The notes below the pieces were generated by a model, which saw nothing but the letters and a program-made list of their open reading frames with translations, did no database searches and was not told the origin of the DNA. A DNA stretch of 64,000 nt from an uncultured Clostridia bacterium (GTDB lineage: Bacteria > Bacillota > Clostridia > Oscillospirales > Oscillospiraceae), in assembly GCA_946550725.1 (NCBI GenBank), contig CAMNQX010000002.1, positions 124,001 through 188,000 of the forward strand, given 5' to 3'. Below, piece after piece: positions 1 through 9,126 of the stretch (position 1 is the stretch's first letter; the number at the start of each line of letters is the position of its first letter). Position numbers and translations under genes: made by a program.

Positions 1-359
1 TGGAGCTGTTCCACGACGTGGTCGCCGGCTCCTACTACGAGCAGGCCGTGGCCTGGGGCGTGGCCGCCGGCGTGGTCAAGGGCACGGACAACGGCTTTGA
101 GCCCAACGCCCCCATCACCCGGGAGACTCTGGCCGTCATGCTCTACCGCGCCGCGGGCAGCCCCACCGTGGTGGACGAGATGCCGCGCCGCTTCACCGAC
201 GGCGACCAGGTGGCCGTCTGGGCGCAGGAAGCCATGATCTGGTGCATTCAGAACGACATCATCAAGGGCTATCCTGACAACACCCTCGGCTCTAAGGCCG
301 TCGCGACCCGCGCGGAGGTCGCTACCATGCTCCAGCGGTTCGTTGACCATCAGATCTGA
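1..359 (+). CDS. SLH-domain surface protein, C-terminal fragment
   Basis: This is the 3' end of a gene whose start lies left of the window; the reading frame is open from base 3 to the TGA at 357-359. The roughly 118 visible residues hold about two S-layer homology modules. Typical motifs are ITRETLAVMLYRAAG and, at the end, TRAEVATMLQRFV, the TRAE-type motif of SLH domains that bind pyruvylated secondary cell-wall polymer. The ending is very similar to that of the next gene (TRAEVATILQRYV), so the two are probably paralogous SLH exoproteins. The gap to the next start is only 20 bases with no terminator, so both may be co-transcribed. The catalytic or binding part lies outside the window, so no function beyond cell-wall anchoring can be given. 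Confidence 0.9.
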   Translation, partial: ELFHDVVAGSYYEQAVAWGVAAGVVKGTDNGFEPNAPITRETLAVMLYRAAGSPTVVDEMPRRFTDGDQVAVWAQEAMIWCIQNDIIKGYPDNTLGSKAVATRAEVATMLQRFVDHQI

Positions 360-379
360 TCTGGAAGGAGGACAAACCC

Positions 380-3300
380 ATGAATAAACGTTTCTTGTCC
401 CTGCTTCTCGCGCTTTTGATGTTAGTATCCATCGTCCCCACCGCCGCCTTTGCGGCGGTGGGCGACGGGGAACTCCCCGTCGAAGCCCCCGCGGCTGACG
501 AAGACGCCCTGTCGCAGTCCGCCCCCATGATCGCAGATGAGGACGCCCCCGCCGCGCTGGCGGCAGACGACACCCCCGACGGCAATCTTTGCCGTCAGAC
601 TGGTGTGACCGCCACCGTCTCTAATGTCGAAGCCAACACCAGCTTCACCGCAGACAAGGTCATTGATGGTGACCAGACCTCCCGTTGGTCTACCGACCAA
701 AACGCGGCTTCTCCTTGGGTGACCATCAACTTAGGCGCGCCGCGCACCGTTTCCAGCGTCGTGACCCACTGGTGCGGCGATGACGCCACCACCGCCATCA
801 GCGGCTATACCATTTCCGTCTCTGACAGCGGGACCGACGGTTCCTGGACCACTGTAAAAACGGTGAACAATGCTGTTTCCTGCCAGAAAAACGGTGTAAC
901 GGCAGACAATCCTGCCCCCGCCATTGTTGACAATTTTGACCCTGTGGCCACCCAATACGTCAAAATTCAGGCCACTGGCTATCGTGATAATTGTTGGGCC
1001 TGCATGGCACTCTGGGAGGTAGAGATCTACCGCGACCACCAAACTCCCGCCGCGGCTCCGGAAAACCTCGCCCGTCTGGAGGGCGTGACCGCCACGGCCG
1101 GCAACTCCGACAGCTCTGCCCACCAGCCCGAAAAGGCGATCGACGGAGCTAAGGACAACAATTCCCGCTGGGGTACGGAGCAAAATGACCAGTGGTTCCA
1201 GCTAGACCTCCACCGGCTGTGCAGCGTTGACCAGATCAAGCTGTATTGGGAGCTGTGCAGCGTCGTTAGTTATACCGTTGAGGTCTCCAGCACCGGCAGA
1301 GATGACAGCTGGACTACCGTCTATACCCAGTCTGAACGCGTCCCCGCCTCCAAGGAACAGACGATTTCCATTACAGGGAGCAACAGCGAAAATGTCCGCT
1401 TTATTCGCTTGAAAAACATCCACTTCAGCCGCGATAATTTCGACAGCTCCATTTACGGGACCTATTACAACAGTGCCAGTCTCTGGGAGTTTGAGGTCTA
1501 CGGCGAAGCCGGAGAGCTGATCCCCAGCGCCTCCACCGTTCTTTCCAGCCTGGCCCTCACCGCCGATTCCTTCGAGATCACCGGGGGCAAGCTGGCGCTG
1601 AAGAGCAGCGTTCAGGTCCCCGCCGGCTTTACCGTCTCCTTCGCCGCCAACCTGGAGCAGGTGGTGGGCGCGGACCACACCGTCTACACCCCCCTGGTGA
1701 ACACCGTCGTTGACCTGGACGTGACTGTCTCCAATGACGACGGCTCGGACACCGCCTCCAGCGCCGCCAATTCTCCCGTCCGCGTCACCATCCCCGGCGC
1801 ACACACGGCAAACGAGGGCAACCCCAAGCCCGCCGTCATCCCCGAGATCATGGAGTGGTACTCCTCTGCTGCGGACCAGGACATGGAGTTCACCCTCACC
1901 GCCGACAGCCGCATTATCCATCGCTACGGCGCGCAGGGCAACTTTGACGCCGTGGCCAACGAGCTGACCGACGACATCAACGACCTTTTCGGCCTGGGCA
2001 TGACCACGGAAAAGAACCATGTCCACAATCTCACCACCTATGCGGCCATCGCCGCCGCCGTACAGCCCGGCGACATCGTGATCTACAACGTTCTCCCCAG
2101 CGGCACCGCCTACAACCGCGGTCTGGTGGCCGGCTTTGACGACGAGACCTACCGCATGGAGATCTCCAACACCGTCACCGACGCCAACGGGAACGTCACC
2201 ACCCAGGACGGCACCCACATCACCATTTACGCCACCAACGCCACCGGCGCGTACTGGGCCACCCGCACACTGCTCCAGGCCATGAAGCTCAGCTACGAGG
2301 AAACCGGCGACCCCACCATCGACTGCGGCACCATCCGTGACTATCCCGAATTCAAGGTGCGCGGCTTCACCCTGGACGTGGGCCGCAAGCCCATGAGCAT
2401 GGACATGCTTCGCCAGATCGCCAAGAACATGGCGTGGTATAAGATGAACGACTTCCATGTCCACCTGAACGACAACCTCATCGGCATGGGCGCCTACATT
2501 GACAACTGGGACTCCATCAAATCGCAGTCCAAACTTACCAACGCACAGTATGACCAGGCCAACGACGCCTACTCCGCCTTCCGTCTGGAAAGCAACGTCC
2601 AGGAGGAGGCAGGGGGCATTCCGCTTGCCGCCAAGGACTACCATTACACCAAGGCCGAGTATAAGTCCTTCGTGGAGGACAGCGCCAAGATCGGCGTGAA
2701 CATCGTCTCCGAGATCGACGTGCCCGCCCACGCCAAAGCCATCACCGACGCCTTCCCCTCCCTGCGTCTGTATGGACACAACTCAAAATGTCCCTGGAAT
2801 GACCACCTGGACCTGACCAATAAGTACACCGAATCTCTCGCCGTGGTCAAACAGATTTTTGACGAGTACATCGATGAGGGCGTCTTTGGCTCCTCCGTCC
2901 ACTTCGGCGCGGACGAGTATTACGACAGTCACCCCGCCTACCGCCACTTCGTCAAGGACATGGTCGATTACCTCAACGCCAAGAGCAACATCACCACCAA
3001 GCGCGTCTGGGGCAGCTTGACCTCCATGAGCGGCACCGCTTCGCAGTATCCTGCCTCTGAGATCGCGGCCAATGGCATCCAGATGGACGTCTGGAACACC
3101 GGCTGGGCCAATCCCCAGGCTATGTATGACCTGGGCTTTGACCTTATCAACATTCTGGACGGCAGCAACTATCAGGTCCCCTATGCCGGTTATTATCATG
3201 GCAACGGCCTGGGCGACGGGGGCTATTCCTGGGACCCCAACAACTTCGGCGGCACCTGGATCCCCGCTTCCTCCAGCCAGATGCTGGGCGGCGCCTACGC

Positions 3301-6300
3301 CATCTGGAACGACTTGATCGACGTTGACGCCAACGGCGTGGACGAACAGGACCTGTTCCAGAAATTCTTCTTCACCCCCCTGCCCTATTACGCCTGCTCC
3401 CTCTGGAGCCGCAGCGCTCTGGGCAGCGATGCCATGACCAAGGCGGAGGTAAGGGAAAGCGTCGAGGTTCTCTCCTACGCGCCCAACACCAATCCCGCTA
3501 GCAAAGTCAAGCTGGCCGACGGCACCACCAAAGCCTTCGACTACGACTTCGTTACCGCCGAAGACGTCTCCGGCAACGACCGCGACCTGACCCTGGGCGG
3601 CTCCGCGCAGATCACCAATGGCCTCTTGCATCTGCAAGGCGACAGCAGCTACGCTGAGACTGGCCTGGACCGCATGGGCTGGGGCAGTCAGCTCTCCTTC
3701 AAGGTCTTTAAGCTGAACGGCGGCGGCAAAGAACAGGTCATCTTTGAGGGCGACCACGCCTACGGCGACTACGCCATCAAGGCCCTCCCTGTGGAAGGTG
3801 ACGACACCAAGTGGAAGCTGGGCTTCTCCCGGGAGCTTTACGACTACGAATTTGACGTGGAACTTCCCGTAGGGGAATGGGTCACGCTCACCCTCACGAA
3901 CCAGGAGCGCAGCACCAAGCTCTCCGTCAACGGCGCCGCGCCCGTGGCCGCCGTAGGCAAGTTTGTGAACAAGGGCGACCAGTCCAACACCCTGTTCCTG
4001 GGCAATACCGGCATTACCGGGTCCTCCTTCACCTTCCCCGTGGCCCGCATCGGCAGCAAGACCAACGCCCTGGTGGGTTATGTGGACAATGTGACCGCCA
4101 GGGAACAGGAAAACGTTCCCGCTTCTCTCCTCACCGCCAGCGCGCCCAGCTTCAACAGCGACGGCCTGCCCTCCTACGCCATCGACGGCAACCCCAGCAC
4201 CATCTACCACAGCAACTGGGGCAGTCCTGTGGATACCAACGGGCCTCTCAGCGAGGACCTGACCGAGGAAAACCGTTATATCCAGCTTGATCTGCTCGTT
4301 CCGGCCACCGTCTCCGGGTTGAAGTATCTCCCCCGCGCCACCGGGACCAACGGCAACATCAACAGCTACAAGGTCACCGTCAGCACCGACGGCATCAATT
4401 ACACTCAAGTTTCCACCGGCACCTGGACACACTCCGACACCGCCGAAGTGAAGGAGGCGGCCGACTTTACCTCCACTGCAAACGTGAGGTCTGTCCGGCT
4501 TTACGGCCTTACCACCGTCGGCAATTTCCTCTCCGCGGCGGAGATCGAGTTGGTCTACGGCGACGCCTCTATCTCCCTCACCAGCGACAACACCGAGATC
4601 ACCCTGGGCGACGTCACTTGGGGCGCAGCGGAAGCCACCGTTGAGATCTCTGTGGCCCTCAAGCCCAGTGGCCTCGTCCTCACCGAGGGCACGGACTACA
4701 CCGTGTCGTACACAAACAACACCGCCACCGGCGAAGCCACCGTCACCATCACCGGCGCCGGGATCTACACCGGGACCCTCAGCGCCCACTTTACCGTCCC
4801 TGCCAAGCCCGCGGTGCGCGACCTCTCCGCCGCCACCGTCACCTTCCCGCAGGCGTCCTATCCTCTGGTGGACGGCAAGGCGGAGCCTAAGCCCGTGGTC
4901 AAGCTGGGTGACGTCACCCTCCTGGAGGGCCTGGATTACACCGTGACCTACGCCAACAACACCACGGTCGGTCAGGCCACCGCCACGGTCACCGCCATCG
5001 CCCCCAATACCGGCTCTGCCACCGCCACCTTCCAGGTGGGCGCGCCCCTTGTGAAGAAAAACCTGAGCAACACCGCCAGGACCAAGGTCACCCTCCATCA
5101 GCTCACGTTCGTTTATGACGGGGTCGCGATCACCCCCGATCCCGTGGTCACCTATGACGGCGAGACGCTGGTCAAGGGCGTGGATTACGCCGTGTCCTAC
5201 GCCCACAACAACGCCGTGGGCACCGCCACCGTCACGGTCACCGGCCTCGCGCCCTACTGCGAGGGCAGCGCGTCCACGACCTTCACCATCGTGGACCCGG
5301 TCGCCCTGAAGGACCTCAGCGATGTGGAAAAGACCAAGGTCACCTTCCGCCCCGCTGAATACGCCTACACCGGCAAGCCCATCATCCCCACCTTTACCGT
5401 CCGCTACGGCGGCGTGCTCCTCACGGAGGGTACCCACTACTCTGTTGAGCTGAGCAACAACGTCAACGGCGGCACCGGCGTGCTGGTCATCCGCGGCCTT
5501 CCCGACGGCGGCTATGTCGGGCCCTTCGTCACCACCTTCACCATCACCGGCGGGGCCCCCGGTGGGTCCTCCGGCGGCAGCTCCGGCGGTTCCTCCTCCG
5601 GCAGCTCCACCACCAGCTCCTCCAAGCGTGAGGACGGCTCCACCCTGACCGTCCGCACCGACGCCACCGGCGCCATGACCGCCACCGCCACCTACGCCGA
5701 CGGCTCCAAGATCACCGCCGACATCCCCGTGACCGGTCCTGTCACCGCCGTGGTCACCGTACCTCAGAGCGTCGATCAGGTCACTGTCACCATCCCCACC
5801 CGCACGGAAGCCACCCTGGGCCAGATCGCCGTCATCCTCCATCCCGACGGCACCGAGGAGATCATCAAGACCTCTCTGCCCACCGCGGACGGCGTTGCGG
5901 TCACCCTGACCGACAGCGCCACCGTCCAGGTGGTGGACAACACCAAGGAATTTGTGGACGTGCCCGCCGGCAACTGGGCCAGGGATGCCGTCACCTTCGT
6001 CACCAGCCGTGAGATCTTCAACGGCACCGGCAACAACACCTTCTCCCCCACCAGCGACATGAGCCGCGCCATGGTGTGCACCGTGCTGGCCAATCTGGCG
6101 GGAGAGGACACCAAGTCCGGGGCCACCTGGTACGAAAAGGGTCTGGACTGGGCCAAGGCCAACGGCATCAGCGACGGCACCACCCCCCATTCCATTGTCA
6201 CCCGCGAGCAGCTGGCCACCATGCTTTACCGCTACGCCGGCAGCCCCGAGGTGGAGTCCGCCGAGCTGGACTTCACCGACGGGGACAAGGTCTCCGGCTG

Positions 6301-6442
6301 GGCGGCCCAGGCCATGAGCTGGGCGGTGCAGTCCGGCCTCCTCAAGGGCCGCAACGGCACCGAGCTGGCGCCGCAGGCCACCGCCACCCGCGCCGAGGTC
6401 GCCACCATCCTCCAGCGGTATGTGACCCTCCTGGCGAAATAA
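380..6442 (+). CDS. SLH-anchored GH20 beta-N-acetylhexosaminidase with three F5/8C domains
   Basis: A secreted 2020-residue glycosidase. Residues 1-26 are a signal peptide. Two F5/8 type C (CBM32-like) domains lie at about 70-218 and 229-377, then a small beta domain (380-470), a GH20 N-terminal domain (about 485-650) and the GH20 barrel (about 655-1020) with the catalytic Asp845-Glu846 in HFGADEY. A LamG-like region follows (about 1054-1235), a third F5/8C domain (1245-1395), four repeats of about 80 residues of the type 'DYTVSYxNNxxxGxATVTxTG' (1396-1725), a Gly/Ser linker (1727-1750) and three SLH modules (about 1855-2018). The family removes terminal beta-GlcNAc/GalNAc; mucin or host glycans are a likely substrate (inference). 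The ATG is preceded by GGAAGGAGGA. The protein should sit on the cell surface. Confidence 0.93.
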   Translation: MNKRFLSLLLALLMLVSIVPTAAFAAVGDGELPVEAPAADEDALSQSAPMIADEDAPAALAADDTPDGNLCRQTGVTATVSNVEANTSFTADKVIDGDQTSRWSTDQNAASPWVTINLGAPRTVSSVVTHWCGDDATTAISGYTISVSDSGTDGSWTTVKTVNNAVSCQKNGVTADNPAPAIVDNFDPVATQYVKIQATGYRDNCWACMALWEVEIYRDHQTPAAAPENLARLEGVTATAGNSDSSAHQPEKAIDGAKDNNSRWGTEQNDQWFQLDLHRLCSVDQIKLYWELCSVVSYTVEVSSTGRDDSWTTVYTQSERVPASKEQTISITGSNSENVRFIRLKNIHFSRDNFDSSIYGTYYNSASLWEFEVYGEAGELIPSASTVLSSLALTADSFEITGGKLALKSSVQVPAGFTVSFAANLEQVVGADHTVYTPLVNTVVDLDVTVSNDDGSDTASSAANSPVRVTIPGAHTANEGNPKPAVIPEIMEWYSSAADQDMEFTLTADSRIIHRYGAQGNFDAVANELTDDINDLFGLGMTTEKNHVHNLTTYAAIAAAVQPGDIVIYNVLPSGTAYNRGLVAGFDDETYRMEISNTVTDANGNVTTQDGTHITIYATNATGAYWATRTLLQAMKLSYEETGDPTIDCGTIRDYPEFKVRGFTLDVGRKPMSMDMLRQIAKNMAWYKMNDFHVHLNDNLIGMGAYIDNWDSIKSQSKLTNAQYDQANDAYSAFRLESNVQEEAGGIPLAAKDYHYTKAEYKSFVEDSAKIGVNIVSEIDVPAHAKAITDAFPSLRLYGHNSKCPWNDHLDLTNKYTESLAVVKQIFDEYIDEGVFGSSVHFGADEYYDSHPAYRHFVKDMVDYLNAKSNITTKRVWGSLTSMSGTASQYPASEIAANGIQMDVWNTGWANPQAMYDLGFDLINILDGSNYQVPYAGYYHGNGLGDGGYSWDPNNFGGTWIPASSSQMLGGAYAIWNDLIDVDANGVDEQDLFQKFFFTPLPYYACSLWSRSALGSDAMTKAEVRESVEVLSYAPNTNPASKVKLADGTTKAFDYDFVTAEDVSGNDRDLTLGGSAQITNGLLHLQGDSSYAETGLDRMGWGSQLSFKVFKLNGGGKEQVIFEGDHAYGDYAIKALPVEGDDTKWKLGFSRELYDYEFDVELPVGEWVTLTLTNQERSTKLSVNGAAPVAAVGKFVNKGDQSNTLFLGNTGITGSSFTFPVARIGSKTNALVGYVDNVTAREQENVPASLLTASAPSFNSDGLPSYAIDGNPSTIYHSNWGSPVDTNGPLSEDLTEENRYIQLDLLVPATVSGLKYLPRATGTNGNINSYKVTVSTDGINYTQVSTGTWTHSDTAEVKEAADFTSTANVRSVRLYGLTTVGNFLSAAEIELVYGDASISLTSDNTEITLGDVTWGAAEATVEISVALKPSGLVLTEGTDYTVSYTNNTATGEATVTITGAGIYTGTLSAHFTVPAKPAVRDLSAATVTFPQASYPLVDGKAEPKPVVKLGDVTLLEGLDYTVTYANNTTVGQATATVTAIAPNTGSATATFQVGAPLVKKNLSNTARTKVTLHQLTFVYDGVAITPDPVVTYDGETLVKGVDYAVSYAHNNAVGTATVTVTGLAPYCEGSASTTFTIVDPVALKDLSDVEKTKVTFRPAEYAYTGKPIIPTFTVRYGGVLLTEGTHYSVELSNNVNGGTGVLVIRGLPDGGYVGPFVTTFTITGGAPGGSSGGSSGGSSSGSSTTSSSKREDGSTLTVRTDATGAMTATATYADGSKITADIPVTGPVTAVVTVPQSVDQVTVTIPTRTEATLGQIAVILHPDGTEEIIKTSLPTADGVAVTLTDSATVQVVDNTKEFVDVPAGNWARDAVTFVTSREIFNGTGNNTFSPTSDMSRAMVCTVLANLAGEDTKSGATWYEKGLDWAKANGISDGTTPHSIVTREQLATMLYRYAGSPEVESAELDFTDGDKVSGWAAQAMSWAVQSGLLKGRNGTELAPQATATRAEVATILQRYVTLLAK

Positions 6443-6460
6443 GCAATTCTTCCTGTCAAG

Positions 6461-6494
6461 GACCGGGAGCGACGAAAGTCGCTCCCGGTCTTTT
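6461..6494 (+). terminator. Rho-independent terminator after the GH20 gene
   Basis: A perfect 13-bp stem (GACCGGGAGCGAC / GTCGCTCCCGGTC) with a GAAA loop is followed by TTTTCTTT. It lies 19 bases after the stop codon. Confidence 0.93.
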
Positions 6495-6519
6495 CTTTCC
6501 CTCCCAAGTGTGGTATACT
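6491..6519 (+). promoter_or_regulatory. Candidate extended -10 promoter for the HAD-YmdB operon
   Basis: TATACT at 6514-6519 is preceded by TGG, an extended -10 (TGn). The -35 position 17 bases upstream, TTTTCT, is weak and overlaps the terminator's T-tract. A ribosome-binding site AGGAGGT follows at 6534-6540. Confidence 0.6.
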
Positions 6520-6547
6520 ATCTCCATAAAATCAGGAGGTCCACCCC

Positions 6548-7210
6548 ATGAAGTATTCCGGCGTATTTTTCGATTTTGACTACACCCTGGGCGACGCCAC
6601 CGAGGCCATCGTCGCCGGGTTCCTCTACGGCCTGCACACCATGGGCTACCCCATCCCCACCCGGGAGGAGATACGCCTCACCGTGGGGCTGGTGCTCAAG
6701 GACGGCTTTACCGCCCTCACCGGGGAGACGGACGAGGCCAAGCGGGAAGAGTTTACCCGCCTCTACCGCTCCATCTGCACCCCCGCCCAGATCGCCACCG
6801 CCGTCCTCTGTCCCGGGGCGGAGGAGCTGCTGGAAACCCTCCACGGCCAGGGGGTCAAGCTGGCAGTGGTGAGCAGCAAGCCCGGGCCGATCCTGGAAAA
6901 GATTTTGGAGCGGCAGGGCGTAGCGCACCTCTTTGACTTCATCATCGGCGCGGATGCGGTGGAAAAGCCCAAGCCCGACCCCGCGGGCATCTACGCCGCC
7001 CTCCGCGCCACCGGACTGGAGAAAGGCCAGATCCTCTACTGCGGCGACACCGTCATCGACGCGGGCGCCGCCCAGAACGCCGGGGTGGACTTCTGCCCCG
7101 TCCTCAACGGCACCACCCCCGCGGAGGCCTTTGAGAACTGGCCCAAAGTCCACCTCTCCCCCACCTTGGATGACCTGCACCTCTGGCTGGTCGGGGAGGG
7201 CTTGGTATGA
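6548..7210 (+). CDS. HAD-superfamily phosphatase (phosphoglycolate phosphatase-like)
   Basis: A 220-residue cytoplasmic hydrolase of the haloacid dehalogenase type. Motif I is FFDFDYT (nucleophile Asp near residue 9), motif II is the VVSS segment, the motif III region is KPKPDP and motif IV is CGDTVIDAGAA. A helical cap follows motif I (subfamily I), as in phosphoglycolate phosphatases and related sugar-phosphate or nucleotide phosphatases. The real substrate cannot be told from sequence. The start has AGGAGGT eight bases upstream. The stop overlaps the next start by four bases (ATGA), so translation is probably coupled with the YmdB-like gene. Confidence 0.9.
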   Translation: MKYSGVFFDFDYTLGDATEAIVAGFLYGLHTMGYPIPTREEIRLTVGLVLKDGFTALTGETDEAKREEFTRLYRSICTPAQIATAVLCPGAEELLETLHGQGVKLAVVSSKPGPILEKILERQGVAHLFDFIIGADAVEKPKPDPAGIYAALRATGLEKGQILYCGDTVIDAGAAQNAGVDFCPVLNGTTPAEAFENWPKVHLSPTLDDLHLWLVGEGLV

Positions 7211-7995
7211 CCTTTCACCTTCTGGCCGTGGGCGACGTGGTGGGGGACTGCGGCATTGAGATGCTCCGCCGCCACCTTCCCGCCCTGAAAAAGATGAAAA
7301 ACATCGGATTTGTGGTGGTCAACGGGGAAAACGCGTCCGGTGTGGGCATCCATCCCCGGCAGGCCGACGCCATCTTCGACGCCGGGGCGGACGTGATCAC
7401 TCTGGGCAACCACACCTGGAACCGCCTGCAGATCGTCAAATATCTGGAGACCAACGACAGCATCCTTCGCCCCGCCAACTACACGAGCCGTGTCCCCGGC
7501 CGGGGCTTTGGGGTCTTTGAAGGTCCCGGCGGCGTGCGGATCGGGGTGATGAACCTGATCGGCCGCACCGAGATGGACGCCAACTTCGACAACCCCTTCA
7601 CCCTCGCTCCCCGGCTCATTCGCGGTACCGACGTGGACGTGACGGTGGTGGACTTCCACGCCGAAGCCACCAGCGAAAAGGGAGCCATGGCCTACCACCT
7701 GGACGGCCTGGGCCTCAACGTGGCTGCCCTTTGGGGCACCCATACCCATGTCCCCACCGCCGACACCCAGATCCTGCCCAACGGCCTGGGTTTTGTCACC
7801 GATCTGGGCATGACCGGCCCCGCGCAGTCGGTGCTGGGCATCAAGCCCGACATGGCGGTCAACCGCTTCCTGGGAGGCCTCCCCGCCCGGTACGAACCCG
7901 CGGAAGGCCCCTGCAAGCTGGAGAGCGTTCTCTTCACCATCGACGCCGACCGGGGCGTCTGCACCGCTTTGGAGCGTCTGGACATCCACGACTGA
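7207..7995 (+). CDS. ymdB: YmdB-family metallophosphoesterase (cyclic nucleotide phosphodiesterase)
   Basis: A 262-residue protein matching the TIGR00282/YmdB family. The two-metal site is seen in the N-terminal AVGDVVGDCG, in NGENASG, in TLGNHTWN and near the C-terminal half in WGTHTHVPTAD. The length equals that of Bacillus YmdB, which hydrolyses 2',3'-cyclic nucleotides and influences biofilm and motility decisions; transferring that physiology here is inference. It overlaps the HAD gene by 4 bp. In many Firmicutes ymdB lies downstream of rny, but here rny is about 49 kb away and on the other strand. Confidence 0.93.
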   Translation: MTFHLLAVGDVVGDCGIEMLRRHLPALKKMKNIGFVVVNGENASGVGIHPRQADAIFDAGADVITLGNHTWNRLQIVKYLETNDSILRPANYTSRVPGRGFGVFEGPGGVRIGVMNLIGRTEMDANFDNPFTLAPRLIRGTDVDVTVVDFHAEATSEKGAMAYHLDGLGLNVAALWGTHTHVPTADTQILPNGLGFVTDLGMTGPAQSVLGIKPDMAVNRFLGGLPARYEPAEGPCKLESVLFTIDADRGVCTALERLDIHD

Positions 7996-8031
7996 CATGA
8001 TAACTGATGTTAGAAAGGAGGGGGCCACCCC

Positions 8032-9126
8032 ATGCTGAAGCTGCTCCACGCGGGGGACTTCCATCTGGACACCCCCTTCCGCTCCCTGCCCCCCCAGGAG
8101 GCCCGCCGCCGCCGTCAGGAGCAGCGCCGCGCCCTGGACGACCTGCGGGACCTGGCCGCCGCCCAGTCGGTGGACCTGGCTCTTCTGGCGGGCGACCTCT
8201 TTGACGCCCAGACCATCTATCCCGAAACGGCGGAGGCTCTCGCCGCCGCTCTGGGGCAGTTCCCCTGCCCGGTGTGCATTTCTCCGGGCAACCACGACCC
8301 CTTCACCGACCGCTCCCCCTACCACACCGCCCCCTGGCCGGACAATGTACACATCTTCCGCTCTGAGGCGGTCACCGCCCTGCCCTTCCCCGAGCTGGGG
8401 GTACGGGTGTACGGCTGTGCCTTTACCTCCCCTGTCCGGGAGGACGACCCCCTGGCGGGCTTTCGCGCCCCCCAGGACGGCTTGGTGAACCTGGGGGTGT
8501 TCCACACCCAGGTGGGGAAAAACAACCCCTACGCCCCCGTGGACCCCGCTTCTCTGGCCCAAAGCGGTCTTGCCTACGCCGCGCTGGGCCACGTCCACCA
8601 GGCCCTTCCCCCCGATCTGTCCGCGCCCACCCCCTGGGCCTACTGCGGCTGTCTCATGGGCCGGGGCTTTGATGAGGTGGGGGACAAGGGGGCTTGCATC
8701 GTCACCATAGACGGCGGCAAAGTGACCGATTGGCAGCCGGTCCCCCTGGCCAAGAGCCGCTACCTCCTTCTGGAGGTAGACGTTACCGGGCTCGACCCCC
8801 AGGCCGCACTGCTGGACGCTCTGGGCCGGGACCATACCGAGGACTACTGCCGCGTCACCCTCAAGGGGGAGTCGGCGGCGTTGGAGTTGGACCTTCTCAC
8901 CGATGCTGTCCAGGACCGCTGCCGCGCCCTGGAGCTTCGGGACGACACCGTCCTGCCTCTGGACACCTGGGCGCGGGCGGATGAGACCACCCTTACCGGG
9001 TTGTTCCTGCAGGAGATCCGCCAGCGGCTCCAAAACGAAGCCGACCCTGCCGCCCAACGCCGTCTCCGGCTGGCCCTGCGCTACGGGTTGGCCGCCTTGG
9101 AGGGAAGGGAGGCGCCCCAGCCGTGA
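8032..9126 (+). CDS. SbcD/YhaO-like DNA repair exonuclease subunit
   Basis: A 364-residue calcineurin-like phosphoesterase. Metal-binding motifs are HAGDFHLD (residues 6-13), LLAGDLFD, SPGNHDPF and later GHVHQ. The C-terminal part (about 240-364) is the capping and interaction region. This is the YhaO branch of SbcD/Mre11 nucleases, which work with an SbcC/Rad50-type ATPase on DNA ends and hairpins. The downstream gene is that ATPase, with a 4-bp overlap. The ATG follows AAAGGAGG. Cytoplasmic; presumed role in double-strand break and replication-fork processing. Confidence 0.9.
   Translation: MLKLLHAGDFHLDTPFRSLPPQEARRRRQEQRRALDDLRDLAAAQSVDLALLAGDLFDAQTIYPETAEALAAALGQFPCPVCISPGNHDPFTDRSPYHTAPWPDNVHIFRSEAVTALPFPELGVRVYGCAFTSPVREDDPLAGFRAPQDGLVNLGVFHTQVGKNNPYAPVDPASLAQSGLAYAALGHVHQALPPDLSAPTPWAYCGCLMGRGFDEVGDKGACIVTIDGGKVTDWQPVPLAKSRYLLLEVDVTGLDPQAALLDALGRDHTEDYCRVTLKGESAALELDLLTDAVQDRCRALELRDDTVLPLDTWARADETTLTGLFLQEIRQRLQNEADPAAQRRLRLALRYGLAALEGREAPQP

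Noticed and set aside
2783-6190. An open frame of 1135 codons on the minus strand opposite the GH20 gene
   Set aside because: Gly/Val-rich shadow of the real gene; no start context and no domain. The same holds for 1202-2779.
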